Below are positions 33,830 to 41,809 of a stretch of DNA of 64,000 nucleotides, in pieces. Source of the DNA: Croceimicrobium sp965279135 (GTDB lineage: Bacteria; Bacteroidota; Bacteroidia; Flavobacteriales; Schleiferiaceae); NCBI GenBank assembly GCA_965279135.1, contig OZ257133.1, positions 1,302,001 to 1,366,000 on the forward strand. The letters run 5' to 3'. A program made the position numbers and the translations under genes. The notes under the pieces were generated by a model that saw nothing but the letters and a program-made list of their open reading frames with translations, was not told the DNA's origin and did no database searches. Numbering within the stretch: the stretch's first letter is position 1; every line of letters starts with the position of its first letter.

Positions 33830-34666
33830 ATGGATATTAGAACAATAAAGAAGGCTTTCCTAAGCCGTGTCTCGCAGGAGCAAGTTCCTGAATATGAGAG
33901 TCGATTTAATATGCTTCTAGATGATAAGTACAAGTACAACCGGCTGGATTACTTACAGGCCAAAGCCTTTCCGAGTGAGGAGAACTCCAAGCTTCAAAAG
34001 GACTTGGATAGCTTAATTTCTGGTATTCCTGTGCAGTATGTTATTGGGCATACCCTTTTTGCAGGATTAAAACTAAAAACTGATCCAAGGGCTCTAATTC
34101 CAAGGCCTGAAACTGAGGAGCTGATTACGCAAAGCTTTGAGAGATTAACTAGCAGGAGTAGAGCCGTTGATTTGGCTACTGGTTCCGGCTGTATAGCACT
34201 AGCGCTAAAGTCAAAGTTTGAGAAAGTCTATGCAATTGAAAAGAGTAGACCCGCTCTCCAGCTTGCATCAGAAAATGCAGACTCTCTAAATCTGGATTTA
34301 AACTTCATAGAGGACGACATACTTCTATCAAGTCAAGCTTGGCCCCTGGATTTGGACCTAGTAATAAGCAATCCGCCCTACGTTCGAGAGCTGGAGAAGG
34401 GTAGGATGCTCCCTGAGGTATATAACAATGAACCTAATATGGCACTTTTCGTGCCTGATGGTGATCCACTAGTGTTTTACAAGACAATTATCAAGTATGC
34501 AATGGAGGCCCTTAAACCTAAAGGCTTATTGGCTTTTGAAATAAATCAATTCCTGGGTCGGGAAATGAAATCCCTTTTAGATAAGTACTTCGAAAGAGTA
34601 GAGATCGTATCCGACCAGTTCGATAATACTCGCTTCGCTTTCGCCCAACAAAAAAGGCCCGTCTAG
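33830..34666 (+). CDS. prmC: Release factor glutamine methyltransferase PrmC
   Basis: 278 aa, normal length. The N-terminal helical domain (1-85) is followed by a SAM-dependent methyltransferase with VDLATGSGCIALALKS (motif I) and the signature ISNPPYV (NPPY). The enzyme methylates the Gln of the GGQ motif in release factors RF1 and RF2. The approach GIPVQYVIG, then DPRALIPRPETEEL, is the family's own phrase. Its last codons (KRPV) sit inside the terminator hairpin shared with the convergent HU gene. Confidence 0.96.
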   Translation: MDIRTIKKAFLSRVSQEQVPEYESRFNMLLDDKYKYNRLDYLQAKAFPSEENSKLQKDLDSLISGIPVQYVIGHTLFAGLKLKTDPRALIPRPETEELITQSFERLTSRSRAVDLATGSGCIALALKSKFEKVYAIEKSRPALQLASENADSLNLDLNFIEDDILLSSQAWPLDLDLVISNPPYVRELEKGRMLPEVYNNEPNMALFVPDGDPLVFYKTIIKYAMEALKPKGLLAFEINQFLGREMKSLLDKYFERVEIVSDQFDNTRFAFAQQKRPV

Positions 34667-34682
34667 AAAGACAGGCCTTTTC
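34652..34682. terminator. Terminator between prmC and HU, overlapping the prmC 3' end
   Basis: AAAAGGCC(c)GTCT pairs with AGAC(a)GGCCTTTT around AGAA. The prmC stop TAG (34664-34666) is inside the stem-loop. The A-rich left flank makes it usable from the minus strand for the HU gene too. Confidence 0.75.
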
Positions 34683-34701
34683 AGAAAGAAAATATTTTTT
34701 C

Positions 34702-34971
34702 TTAGAGCTTAGAGTTAAGCTCAGAACCAGCTTTAAACTTAGCAACAGTTTTGGCTGGGATTTGAATTGTTTGACCGGTTTGTGGGTTACGTCCCTCACG
34801 AGCTGAACGCTTGGAAGTAGAGAAAGTACCGAAACCTACTAAAGATACGCGACCACCACCAGCTAAAGTATCAGTTACTTTATCAGTGAAAGCATCAAGA
34901 GCTTTTTTTGCAGCAGCTTTAGAGATACCGGCCTCAGCAGCCATAGCGTCAATAAGATCAGCTTTGTTCAT
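34702..34971 (-). CDS. hup: HU family DNA-binding protein
   Basis: 89 aa, the standard HU length. MNKADLIDAMAAEAGISKAA forms the helical dimer part; VSLVGFGTFSTSKRSAREGRNPQTGQTIQIPA is the DNA-embracing beta arm with the Pro tip at NPQTG. The last helix is AKFKAGSELNSKL. HU compacts and bends DNA. A textbook promoter lies at 35012-35041, suggesting strong constitutive expression. It is convergent with prmC. Confidence 0.96.
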   Translation of the reverse strand: MNKADLIDAMAAEAGISKAAAKKALDAFTDKVTDTLAGGGRVSLVGFGTFSTSKRSAREGRNPQTGQTIQIPAKTVAKFKAGSELNSKL

Positions 34972-35011
34972 TTCTTTAAATTTTGGTTAGACATTGTGAT
35001 TCGAACACCAA

Positions 35012-35041
35012 CAAAAATAACCGAAACCCGCTATCCACCAA
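35012..35041 (-). promoter_or_regulatory. Bacteroidota sigma promoter of the HU gene
   Basis: On the minus strand: TTG (35041-35039), 19 nt, TATTTTTG (35019-35012), an exact match to TTG-N19-TAnnTTTG. The ATG is 40 bp downstream. Confidence 0.7.
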
Positions 35042-35128
35042 CAAATCCCGCTAAAAAAGCCCTCTATTGTTAAAAATTACAAAAGTCTGTTAATAACCAC
35101 GCTGAATAAATAATTGATATTCAAGGTA

Positions 35129-36067
35129 TTAAAAAAGTAGGCTGTTTTGATCGATTTCCTGTCCATTCAGGAAATCCAAGGCTTTCAGGCGTTTTTTACC
35201 TTGAGGTTGAAGGCTACAAAGCTCCAAATCATAATCAGCAGTGGCTAAAAACAGCTTTTTACCCTCCCTATGGAGCGCACCTGGTTTATGGATGGAAGGC
35301 CTTTCACTTCTGCGTGATTCAAGAATCTTAATCTGACCTTCAAAACCAGGCAACTTCGCATTCGCCCAAGCGCCAGGATAAGGCGACATGCCTCTTATGA
35401 GGTTATGGATGTCCGCGGCTTTATTATCGGGTTCTAATTTCAAATCCTCTTTGAATATTTTTGGAGCATCTTTTAGTTCGCCATCCGGTTCTTGAGTCTG
35501 GGGCACGGCTTTCCCTTCTGCAATAGTATCTAAGGTTTCCCGAACAAGATCTGCTCCCGATTCCATCATCCGGTCATGCAGAGAACCGGCATCTTCATTT
35601 TCGCCGATTTCCAGTTTAGACTGCAAGATGATCGCTCCGGTATCAATTTTATCATCAATAAAAAAGGTACTTAATCCCGTTTCCTTCTCACCATTCACAA
35701 TTGCCCAATTGATGGGGGCTGCACCGCGGTATTGAGGCAATAGCGATGCATGCAGGTTAAAGGTGCCTTTATTAGGCATTTGCCAAACCAGACCAGGTAG
35801 CATCCTAAAGGCGACCACTACAAAGACATCTGCTTCTAGCTTTTTAAGATCAGCTAGAAAATCCGGATCACGAAGTTTTTCGGGTTGTAAAACGGGAAGA
35901 CCCAATTGCTGAGCTCTTTCTTTTACGGCTGAAGCTTTTAGCTTTCTACCTCTACCTGCAGGGCGATCAGGGCTGGTAATAACGCCTACAAGTTGATGTT
36001 TAGAAGTATGAATGGCATCCAACATGGCTACTGCAAAGGGAGGGGTGCCCATAAAAACTACTCGCAT
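35129..36067 (-). CDS. fmt: Methionyl-tRNA formyltransferase
   Basis: 312 aa. N-terminal formyltransferase domain with MRVVFMGTPPFAVAMLDAIH, the catalytic NLHASLLPQYRGAAPINWAI (Asn, His), then STFFIDDKIDTGAI. The C-terminal OB-like tRNA-binding domain starts near 205 (NLIRGMSPYPGAWANA). It formylates initiator Met-tRNA using 10-formyl-THF in the cytosol. No def gene is adjacent. It is transcribed away from the recQ operon with 130 bp between them. Confidence 0.97.
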   Translation of the reverse strand: MRVVFMGTPPFAVAMLDAIHTSKHQLVGVITSPDRPAGRGRKLKASAVKERAQQLGLPVLQPEKLRDPDFLADLKKLEADVFVVVAFRMLPGLVWQMPNKGTFNLHASLLPQYRGAAPINWAIVNGEKETGLSTFFIDDKIDTGAIILQSKLEIGENEDAGSLHDRMMESGADLVRETLDTIAEGKAVPQTQEPDGELKDAPKIFKEDLKLEPDNKAADIHNLIRGMSPYPGAWANAKLPGFEGQIKILESRRSERPSIHKPGALHREGKKLFLATADYDLELCSLQPQGKKRLKALDFLNGQEIDQNSLLF

Positions 36068-36197
36068 AGTTGATCTTTAAATATCTAGAATGCTCTGTCA
36101 GTTGAGCTTAAACGCCGTCAAAGTTAAGTTTAGAGTTTGTTTTAAGTCTATCAAATACAGAGATCAGGACGAGTTTATTCTATCCTAAGATTTCTCC

Positions 36198-38090
36198 TCA
36201 CGATTTCTCTTTCCAGCGAAAGCGATCTTTTTTCTTTTCCAGCTTTTCCTGTGCCATTAACTCTCGAAAAACAAGAACGGCTTTTTCTTTGTCTGTACAG
36301 CTTCCAAGAATTTGAGAATAAGTGAACCAACCTTTCTTTAAGGTTTCTATCATTTTACCATGACAATCCTCCTTTTTACTACGACGCTTCCTGCAAAGGT
36401 CGCATTGACCGCAGTCCTCATCCAACTGTTCGCCAAAATAGGCCAGGAGGGTCCTTAGCCTGCAACCATCCGTAACTTCTACGAAATTGATTACTGCATC
36501 CAACTGTTGACTTAATTCCTTCTTTCGATCTTCTAAAAAGGTCTCGCTTAAATCCAGGTCCTTGAAGTGTTGACGGTCCTGCAAGAGGGCAATATTAGCG
36601 TCATTAGAAGCAGGTAGGTATTCAATAAGATCATGACTGTGCATTTGGCTTAGAGCAGAATTGATCTTGTAAGTGCTGGTATTAAGTCTTTGGGCTAGAA
36701 GATTCTCGTTAATCTTACCAAAATCTATATCCAATCCGCCATAAGAGCGCAATAGCACTTTCAGCACCTGATCCATTGCAGGGTTTTGCAATTGATAGTC
36801 GTATAAGGTGCGTCGATCGGCCTTTATCCTTAGCATGGAGAAACTACGTCCTTCCGGATTGAATTCTAATATGCCTTCCTTGTTCAATATGCTTAATGCC
36901 TGAAGGGCCATGCTTGGGCCAAATCGATATTGATGACAAAAGGATTGGAGATCGAAATCATAATTACTGCCTTCAGCGCTTCCAATTCCAATCTGCAAGA
37001 AATTGAGCAATGCTCTGTAAACCCGGAAAACATCTTTACGTTCTGGGAAACTGCTGAGGAACTTTTGTCTCAGTTGTATTACATCGGCAGGACCTACCAA
37101 TACAAAGGACCATGATTTACGTCCATCTCTTGCTGCACGGCCCGCTTCCTGGAAATAGGCCTCTAAAGAATCTGGCAAATCCAAATGAATAACCAATCGA
37201 ACATCTGGTTTGTCAATACCCATTCCAAAGGCATTGGTGCAAACCATGATCCGGCATTTATTAGTAATCCAGTCTTTCTGCTTTCGTTGTCGCTCTTCAA
37301 TGCCCAGGCCGGCATGATAGAAATCCGCGGAATAGCCTATCTCTTTTAGCCATTTGGCAACTTCCATAGTGCCTTTTCTATTTCTGAGGTAGATTAAAGC
37401 GGTACCGGGCACCTTGTTTAATAGATCTTGACACTGTTGCCATTTGCTTTCGGTCTTCAATACATTATAAGCGAGCTCAGGCCTGGCAAAGCTCTTTTTA
37501 AAGACTGCCGCTTCGCTTTTAAATTGAAGCCTGGCCTGTATATCTTCCACAACCTTGCTGGTAGCGGTAGCGGTTAAAGCCATTATTGGACTTTCGGGAA
37601 ATTGCTCTCTGAGCTTGTAGATTTCCAGGTAGGGTGGACGAAAGTCATATCCCCACTGACTGATACAATGCGCTTCATCAACTACCAGGAAATTGACTTT
37701 CACGAAGCTTAGGCGATGGAGAAGTTTTTCAGATTGAAGGCTTTCGGGCGATAGATAGATGAATTTATAATAACCATTAGCCGCATTATGCAGTGCCATT
37801 TCCTTTTGGGCCATGCTTAGGGATGAGTTGAGGGCAATAGCATTGATACCAACCTGCTTTAATTGCTCAACCTGATCGGTCATTAGCGCGATAAGAGGAG
37901 AGATTACCAATGCACTTCCCTCACGTGCTAAGGCTGGTACCTGAAAACAAATGGATTTACCACCACCCGTAGGCAATAGAGCGAGTGTATCGCTACCGTT
38001 TAATAAAGAACGAATGATTTTCTCCTGTAGGGGACGAAATTCTGCATAACCCCAATGCTGCTTGAGTACTTCGTGTATGTCCCTATCCAT
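36198..38090 (-). CDS. recQ: ATP-dependent DNA helicase RecQ
   Basis: 630 aa from the ATG at 38088-38090; a TTG codon just upstream is less likely. Helicase motifs: I LLPTGGGKSICFQ, II VVDEAHCISQWGYDFR, III ALTATAT, V FGMGIDKPDVR, VI YFQEAGRAARDG. The zinc-binding region is CRLRTLLAYFGEQLDEDCGQCDLCRKR (about 545-575), followed by a short winged-helix-like tail. It appears to lack the C-terminal HRDC domain, as many Bacteroidota RecQ proteins do. It unwinds DNA at forks in repair. Its start overlaps the stop of the AAA_28 gene by 8 bp. Confidence 0.93.
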   Translation of the reverse strand: MDRDIHEVLKQHWGYAEFRPLQEKIIRSLLNGSDTLALLPTGGGKSICFQVPALAREGSALVISPLIALMTDQVEQLKQVGINAIALNSSLSMAQKEMALHNAANGYYKFIYLSPESLQSEKLLHRLSFVKVNFLVVDEAHCISQWGYDFRPPYLEIYKLREQFPESPIMALTATATSKVVEDIQARLQFKSEAAVFKKSFARPELAYNVLKTESKWQQCQDLLNKVPGTALIYLRNRKGTMEVAKWLKEIGYSADFYHAGLGIEERQRKQKDWITNKCRIMVCTNAFGMGIDKPDVRLVIHLDLPDSLEAYFQEAGRAARDGRKSWSFVLVGPADVIQLRQKFLSSFPERKDVFRVYRALLNFLQIGIGSAEGSNYDFDLQSFCHQYRFGPSMALQALSILNKEGILEFNPEGRSFSMLRIKADRRTLYDYQLQNPAMDQVLKVLLRSYGGLDIDFGKINENLLAQRLNTSTYKINSALSQMHSHDLIEYLPASNDANIALLQDRQHFKDLDLSETFLEDRKKELSQQLDAVINFVEVTDGCRLRTLLAYFGEQLDEDCGQCDLCRKRRSKKEDCHGKMIETLKKGWFTYSQILGSCTDKEKAVLVFRELMAQEKLEKKKDRFRWKEKS

Positions 38091-38628
38091 CAAGCTTTAG
38101 ATGACTCAATATGAAATGGAGGCGTTGATGTGCTTGTACTTTTGGTACCTCTATAATATTATACCCTAATCCAGTATACATCTCCCGCAATGCACGATCA
38201 ATATCCAGCATAAGCTCTGTATCCTCCCATCTTACCTGATCATTGCCATAAATCTCCAACCAGGGCGGCATGAGAAAGATATCATCATGGTAGCGGAAGT
38301 TAGGGGCCTTCGCTTCTAAATCCAGATTTGCATAGCCGTCTCGCCTCAGATAGGCTAGATTATCAGGGATTCCTCGATCGTAAAACACTATTGAATCTGA
38401 AGCTTCTAAATCCTCGTACTGTCTTACTTGCCTTTGAAAGAGTTCCTTACCAAAGCTTGGATGATCGAGCCAGGGTACCATATTGCTTTTCAGTTCCTGT
38501 TGCTCTGCAATAAGTTGTCGGGCCATCTCCGGTACGACCTTAAAACCTTTGTTTTCCAGCAAGTCGAGAACCGTACTTTTTCCGGTGCCCGGAGCGCCGG
38601 TCACAACAATTCTTTGAATATCAGACAT
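38083..38628 (-). CDS. AAA_28 family ATPase
   Basis: 181 aa, a single small P-loop domain: VVTGAPGTGKSTVLDLLENK (Walker A), then VVPEMARQLIAEQQ, IVFYDRGIPDNLAYLRR (Walker B-like plus conserved DRG), and a C-terminal lid with YNIIEVPKV. The pattern fits AAA_28 (PF13521), also seen in the ATPase part of NadR-like proteins; function as a small-molecule kinase is possible. It sits between the Mpo1-like gene and recQ, with an 8-bp overlap to recQ. Confidence 0.82.
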   Translation of the reverse strand: MSDIQRIVVTGAPGTGKSTVLDLLENKGFKVVPEMARQLIAEQQELKSNMVPWLDHPSFGKELFQRQVRQYEDLEASDSIVFYDRGIPDNLAYLRRDGYANLDLEAKAPNFRYHDDIFLMPPWLEIYGNDQVRWEDTELMLDIDRALREMYTGLGYNIIEVPKVQAHQRLHFILSHLKLDG

Positions 38629-38629
38629 C

Positions 38630-39109
38630 TTAGTACTTAAGGCCGATTTTTTTATAGATAAATCCCAGGATCCAGGCTGGACCGATCATTAGAAACTGTA
38701 AGTCCTGAAAAAATGAAGGCTTCGCACCTTCAATTTTATGTCCTATAAACTGGCCAATCCAGGCCAAAACAAAGATGCTCAGGCTGCTTTGCCATAATGG
38801 AACTGAGGCTTGTGCGAGGAGAGCGGTCAAATAGAGACATAGAGCAGAAAACAATGCAATGCCAATAAAAAGCGGAAAGGATAGTCGTAGATAGAAAACT
38901 AAGCCAAAGAGAATCAGTAGGGTGCCAAAATGAATATAGGCTTGATATTCTACTGGAGCCCAACTGTTTAAGAAATCATGCGGGATGCTACCAAGCAGGG
39001 CTATGATGCTAAAAAAGATTGCCGGCACACAGATATAATGGATCAATTTGTTGGTTGAATTCTGGTGACTCACGGCGTATTCATCAAACCAGGTTTGAAT
39101 GCTCTTCAT
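38630..39109 (-). CDS. Mpo1-like (DUF962) membrane protein
   Basis: 159 aa from the ATG at 39107-39109. A longer start at 39160 would run into the divergent DUF493 gene. The N-terminal motif SHQNSTNKLIHYICVP matches the DUF962/Mpo1 family, with its conserved HxxxxN and IHxICVP phrase, and about four hydrophobic segments follow (LIHYICVPAIFFSIIALLGS; FGTLLILFGLVFYLRLSF; GIALFSALCLYLTALLA; SIFVLAWIGQFIGHKI). Yeast Mpo1 is an Fe2+-dependent dioxygenase acting on 2-hydroxy fatty acids; a similar role here is inference. Confidence 0.85.
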   Translation of the reverse strand: MKSIQTWFDEYAVSHQNSTNKLIHYICVPAIFFSIIALLGSIPHDFLNSWAPVEYQAYIHFGTLLILFGLVFYLRLSFPLFIGIALFSALCLYLTALLAQASVPLWQSSLSIFVLAWIGQFIGHKIEGAKPSFFQDLQFLMIGPAWILGFIYKKIGLKY

Positions 39110-39158
39110 GCTGCTTTTTTTGGTAGGATCGAATGTAAAGAATTTTGAAATTTGCCGC

Positions 39159-39440
39159 ATGGATCAGAGAAAGGAGAAATACATGAAATTACTGGAGCAA
39201 TTGAAAATAGGATTTGATTGGCCCACAGTGTATATGTTTAAATTTATAGTGCCTGCCGACAATAGTAAAATTGCTCAGGTAGAGAACCTCTTTAACAGTG
39301 AAGAAGCGCAAGTGAGTATTCGCAACTCGAGTAAGGGGAATTTTGTAAGCATCACCGCCAAAGAAATGATGCTAAGTCCTGAAAAGGTAATCGATCGCTA
39401 TATTCAAGCGGAAGGCATAGAAGGTTTAATCTCCCTCTAG
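39159..39440 (+). CDS. DUF493 (YbeD-like) protein
   Basis: 93 aa from the ATG at 39159 (MDQRKEKYMKLLEQL), matching the family N-terminus; an ATG at 39183 preceded by AGGAG is an alternative. The core is WPTVYMFKFIVPADNSKIAQVENLF, and the C-terminus VIDRYIQAEGIEGLISL ends in the conserved ISL. YbeD-type proteins are small regulatory-fold proteins of unknown function. It is divergent from the Mpo1-like gene. Confidence 0.85.
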   Translation: MDQRKEKYMKLLEQLKIGFDWPTVYMFKFIVPADNSKIAQVENLFNSEEAQVSIRNSSKGNFVSITAKEMMLSPEKVIDRYIQAEGIEGLISL

Positions 39441-39444
39441 GCAC

Positions 39445-39627
39445 TTATTGCTCAATCGGTCGGGCCTCAAAATTGACAAGCTGCTGATTGTTGGCTACTA
39501 AGGTAAACTCAATGGGGTTGCAACAGCGCTCACAATCTTCAATGTACTCTTGAATATCCACTGATAAGTCGGCCAGTATGCTAACCTCTGTAAAGCAATA
39601 GGGGCAAGTGTAAAATAGTTCTTCCAT
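39445..39627 (-). CDS. CPXCG-motif cysteine-rich protein
   Basis: 60 aa with CPYC (8-11) near the start and CERC (33-36) later, the two halves of one zinc ribbon; the family name comes from the first motif. A trailing beta strand (FTLVANNQQLVNFEARPI) follows. Function unknown. Its ATG shares one base with the stop of the Fpg gene (TAATG), so it is translationally coupled downstream of it. That raises the idea of a partner for a glycosylase that has lost its own zinc finger. Confidence 0.82.
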   Translation of the reverse strand: MEELFYTCPYCFTEVSILADLSVDIQEYIEDCERCCNPIEFTLVANNQQLVNFEARPIEQ

Positions 39628-40415
39628 TAAAGCTTTTGTTTGGCGGGAACTATAAAAGTTCCTCTTCCTCCCACCACCATTCTTTCCACGGGAGAATTTG
39701 GGAAATCTGGATGTAAAGCTTTCTCTTTACGATAGTTGACAAAGAAGTGTGCGGGGAAATCACCGTAATGAGTATCCTTTTCAATAGCCTCTTTAACCAC
39801 CTTCTGAGCATCTTCTAAAAGGGCAATGAAGTCAGAGTCCTCGAGCTTTGCGCAGGGCGATTGAGGATGTATACCGCAGTTAAAAAGAATCTCATCCGCG
39901 ATCCAATTCCCAATTCCCGCAAAGTGTTTTTGATCCAGCAGGGCAGTTTTAATTGCGATTTTTCGACCCGATAAACCTTTTATAAATGACTGTTCATCAA
40001 CAACTAATAAATCATCACCTAAAGTATTGGTGGATTTAAAGCTTTCGAGATCATTTACAATTTCGACCACTCCAAACTTTCTTAAATCGCGGTAAGCTAG
40101 TTTATCGCCATCTTCAAAATGCAAAACGAATCGGGTGTATTTGGGGAGCTCATCCGAGCGAAAGACCTCTAAATTTCCAGTCATACCGAAATGGAGGTGT
40201 AGCCAGAAGTCCTTATCGGTGCGAGCAAAAAGATACTTCCCAATTCTTGTTGTTTCGATGAATGTAGCGCCTATCAGCTGTCTTTCCAGGTCTTCAGGAC
40301 TTGTCTTGAAGATTCTTCGCAGAGGATCATGAAACTCTAGCGCTGTGATCTTTTTGTTCAGTGCTGCGTTTTCAAAATAGCGACGCATGATCTCGACTTC
40401 GGGTAATTCAGGCAT
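39627..40415 (-). CDS. Fpg/Nei family DNA glycosylase without zinc-finger cysteines
   Basis: 262 aa. The catalytic N-terminus PELPEVE (Pro2, Glu3) and Lys60 (IGKYLF) are intact, as is the helix-two-turn-helix segment AGIGNWIADEILFNCGIHP (166-184). The C-terminal finger region reads HPDFPNSPVERMVVGGRGTF then IVPAKQKL: it keeps the conserved GGRGTF arginine loop but none of the four zinc cysteines. Family members with such a 'zincless finger' (for example NEIL1) exist and are active on oxidised bases. It excises damaged bases with AP-lyase activity. It is coupled to the CPXCG gene. Confidence 0.9.
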   Translation of the reverse strand: MPELPEVEIMRRYFENAALNKKITALEFHDPLRRIFKTSPEDLERQLIGATFIETTRIGKYLFARTDKDFWLHLHFGMTGNLEVFRSDELPKYTRFVLHFEDGDKLAYRDLRKFGVVEIVNDLESFKSTNTLGDDLLVVDEQSFIKGLSGRKIAIKTALLDQKHFAGIGNWIADEILFNCGIHPQSPCAKLEDSDFIALLEDAQKVVKEAIEKDTHYGDFPAHFFVNYRKEKALHPDFPNSPVERMVVGGRGTFIVPAKQKL

Positions 40416-40417
40416 TT

Positions 40418-40425
40418 TATATTTG
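40418..40425 (+). promoter_or_regulatory. Candidate -7 element of the exonuclease/GIY-YIG gene
   Basis: TATATTTG matches TAnnTTTG exactly, 34 bp before the TTG start codon at 40460. No clear -33 TTG. It lies in the divergent gap from the Fpg gene. Confidence 0.4.
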
Positions 40426-40459
40426 TTTAGCTATTCTTTAATACATCCTCAAGTAAGCA

Positions 40460-41809
40460 TTGTTTGCAGTTGTTGACATTGAAACTACCGGATCCTATGC
40501 CAGGGGTAATGGGATTACCGAAATTGCCATTTACATTACGGATGGGCTAGAGGTTTCAAAGCGCTATAGTACGCTATTAAACCCCAGGCAGTCAATCCCT
40601 TATTCCATCCAAAAGCTTACTGGGATAGATGATAATATGGTTAGTGAAGCTCCAACATTTGCCGAAAAAGCAGAAGAGATTAGGGAGCTTTTAGGGGATC
40701 ACGTTTTTGTGGCGCATAATGTAAGTTTCGATTTAGGATTCGTACAGGAAGCCTTTAGGGAACTGGGAATCAACTACAATCCCAGGAGACTTTGTACTGT
40801 TCGCTATGCAAGGCGCATTATGCCCGGATTGCGATCTTATAGTTTGGCATCACTGTGCAGGCATTTCGGATATAAAAATGACCAGGCGCATCGTGCTTGG
40901 GCCGATACCGAGGTGACCACCAAGATTTTACATGATCTGCTGGCAAAAGACATTGCTGGGGTTTGGCAAAACATGATCAAGCTTAACAAGGGTGAACTAA
41001 ACCTGCCGGCCAACCTTCCTGCCCAAGAATATCATGATTTACCAATGGCTCCGGGAGTCTATTACTTTTATAATGCTAAAGGTGAGATACTTTATATAGG
41101 TAAAGCGAGTAGGCTAAAATCTAGAGTAGCTAGTCATTTCGGCGCTGATAAGAGCAGTGCAAAAAGCATGGCCTTTAAACGCGAAATCGCGCACATTCAC
41201 TATAAACTATGTGGTAATATTCTTATTGCCGGATTACTCGAGGATCATGAGATCAGAAGATATTGGCCACCCTTTAATAAAGCGCAGAAGAATCCCAAAT
41301 TGAGGTTTGGTGTTTTTGCTTATCAAAATCAAAATAGTGATTGGTGTCTGGGAATTAACAGAATAGGTGGTCAACAAGCCTTTATTGCAAAGTTTCACAG
41401 TCTTGAAAAAGCCCGTAGTTGGTTGGCGCAACAGGTGGATGAATTAGGCTTGGATCCCGAATTATGCGGGTTTCCGGTTCAAAGCAATGGCGCGAACAAT
41501 GGGCATAATGAAGCGGCGACAAAGCTCATTAACGGTTTGAAAGAAAACCGAGGTGCTCATCTTTGGCTAGGAAAGGGCAGGGAAGAAGGGGAAAGATCCT
41601 TCATCTATCTTGATCACCATGGCTTTAAGGGCATTGGCTTTGTGCCTCCGGAAGTGGCTATTATGAACCCGGCTGAATTAGAACCCTATTTTGAGCCCCT
41701 AAATGTGAGTGCCAGTACGGATGGTATTCTGAAGGAGGGTTTACAAAAACTGAGGCTGCAGCTTATTGATCTTCCTTCAGGAATTCGATCGAACGATTTA
41801 CTTTTTTAA
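40460..41809 (+). CDS. DnaQ-like 3'-5' exonuclease fused to a GIY-YIG nuclease domain
   Basis: 449 aa. Residues 1-175 are a DEDDh exonuclease: VVDIETTG, HNVSFDLGF, LCTVRYARR and HRAWADTEVT. Residues about 195-270 are a GIY-YIG nuclease domain (APGVYYFYNAKGEILYIGKA, then RLKSRVASHF), the domain found at the N-terminus of UvrC. The remaining part (about 280-449) is of unclear fold. Such epsilon/UvrC-like fusions are known in several phyla and are thought to act in repair. The start is TTG at 40460: an in-frame TAA lies at 40454-40456, and the next residues match the family N-terminus. It overlaps the convergent hydrolase gene by 47 bp. Confidence 0.9.
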   Translation: MFAVVDIETTGSYARGNGITEIAIYITDGLEVSKRYSTLLNPRQSIPYSIQKLTGIDDNMVSEAPTFAEKAEEIRELLGDHVFVAHNVSFDLGFVQEAFRELGINYNPRRLCTVRYARRIMPGLRSYSLASLCRHFGYKNDQAHRAWADTEVTTKILHDLLAKDIAGVWQNMIKLNKGELNLPANLPAQEYHDLPMAPGVYYFYNAKGEILYIGKASRLKSRVASHFGADKSSAKSMAFKREIAHIHYKLCGNILIAGLLEDHEIRRYWPPFNKAQKNPKLRFGVFAYQNQNSDWCLGINRIGGQQAFIAKFHSLEKARSWLAQQVDELGLDPELCGFPVQSNGANNGHNEAATKLINGLKENRGAHLWLGKGREEGERSFIYLDHHGFKGIGFVPPEVAIMNPAELEPYFEPLNVSASTDGILKEGLQKLRLQLIDLPSGIRSNDLLF

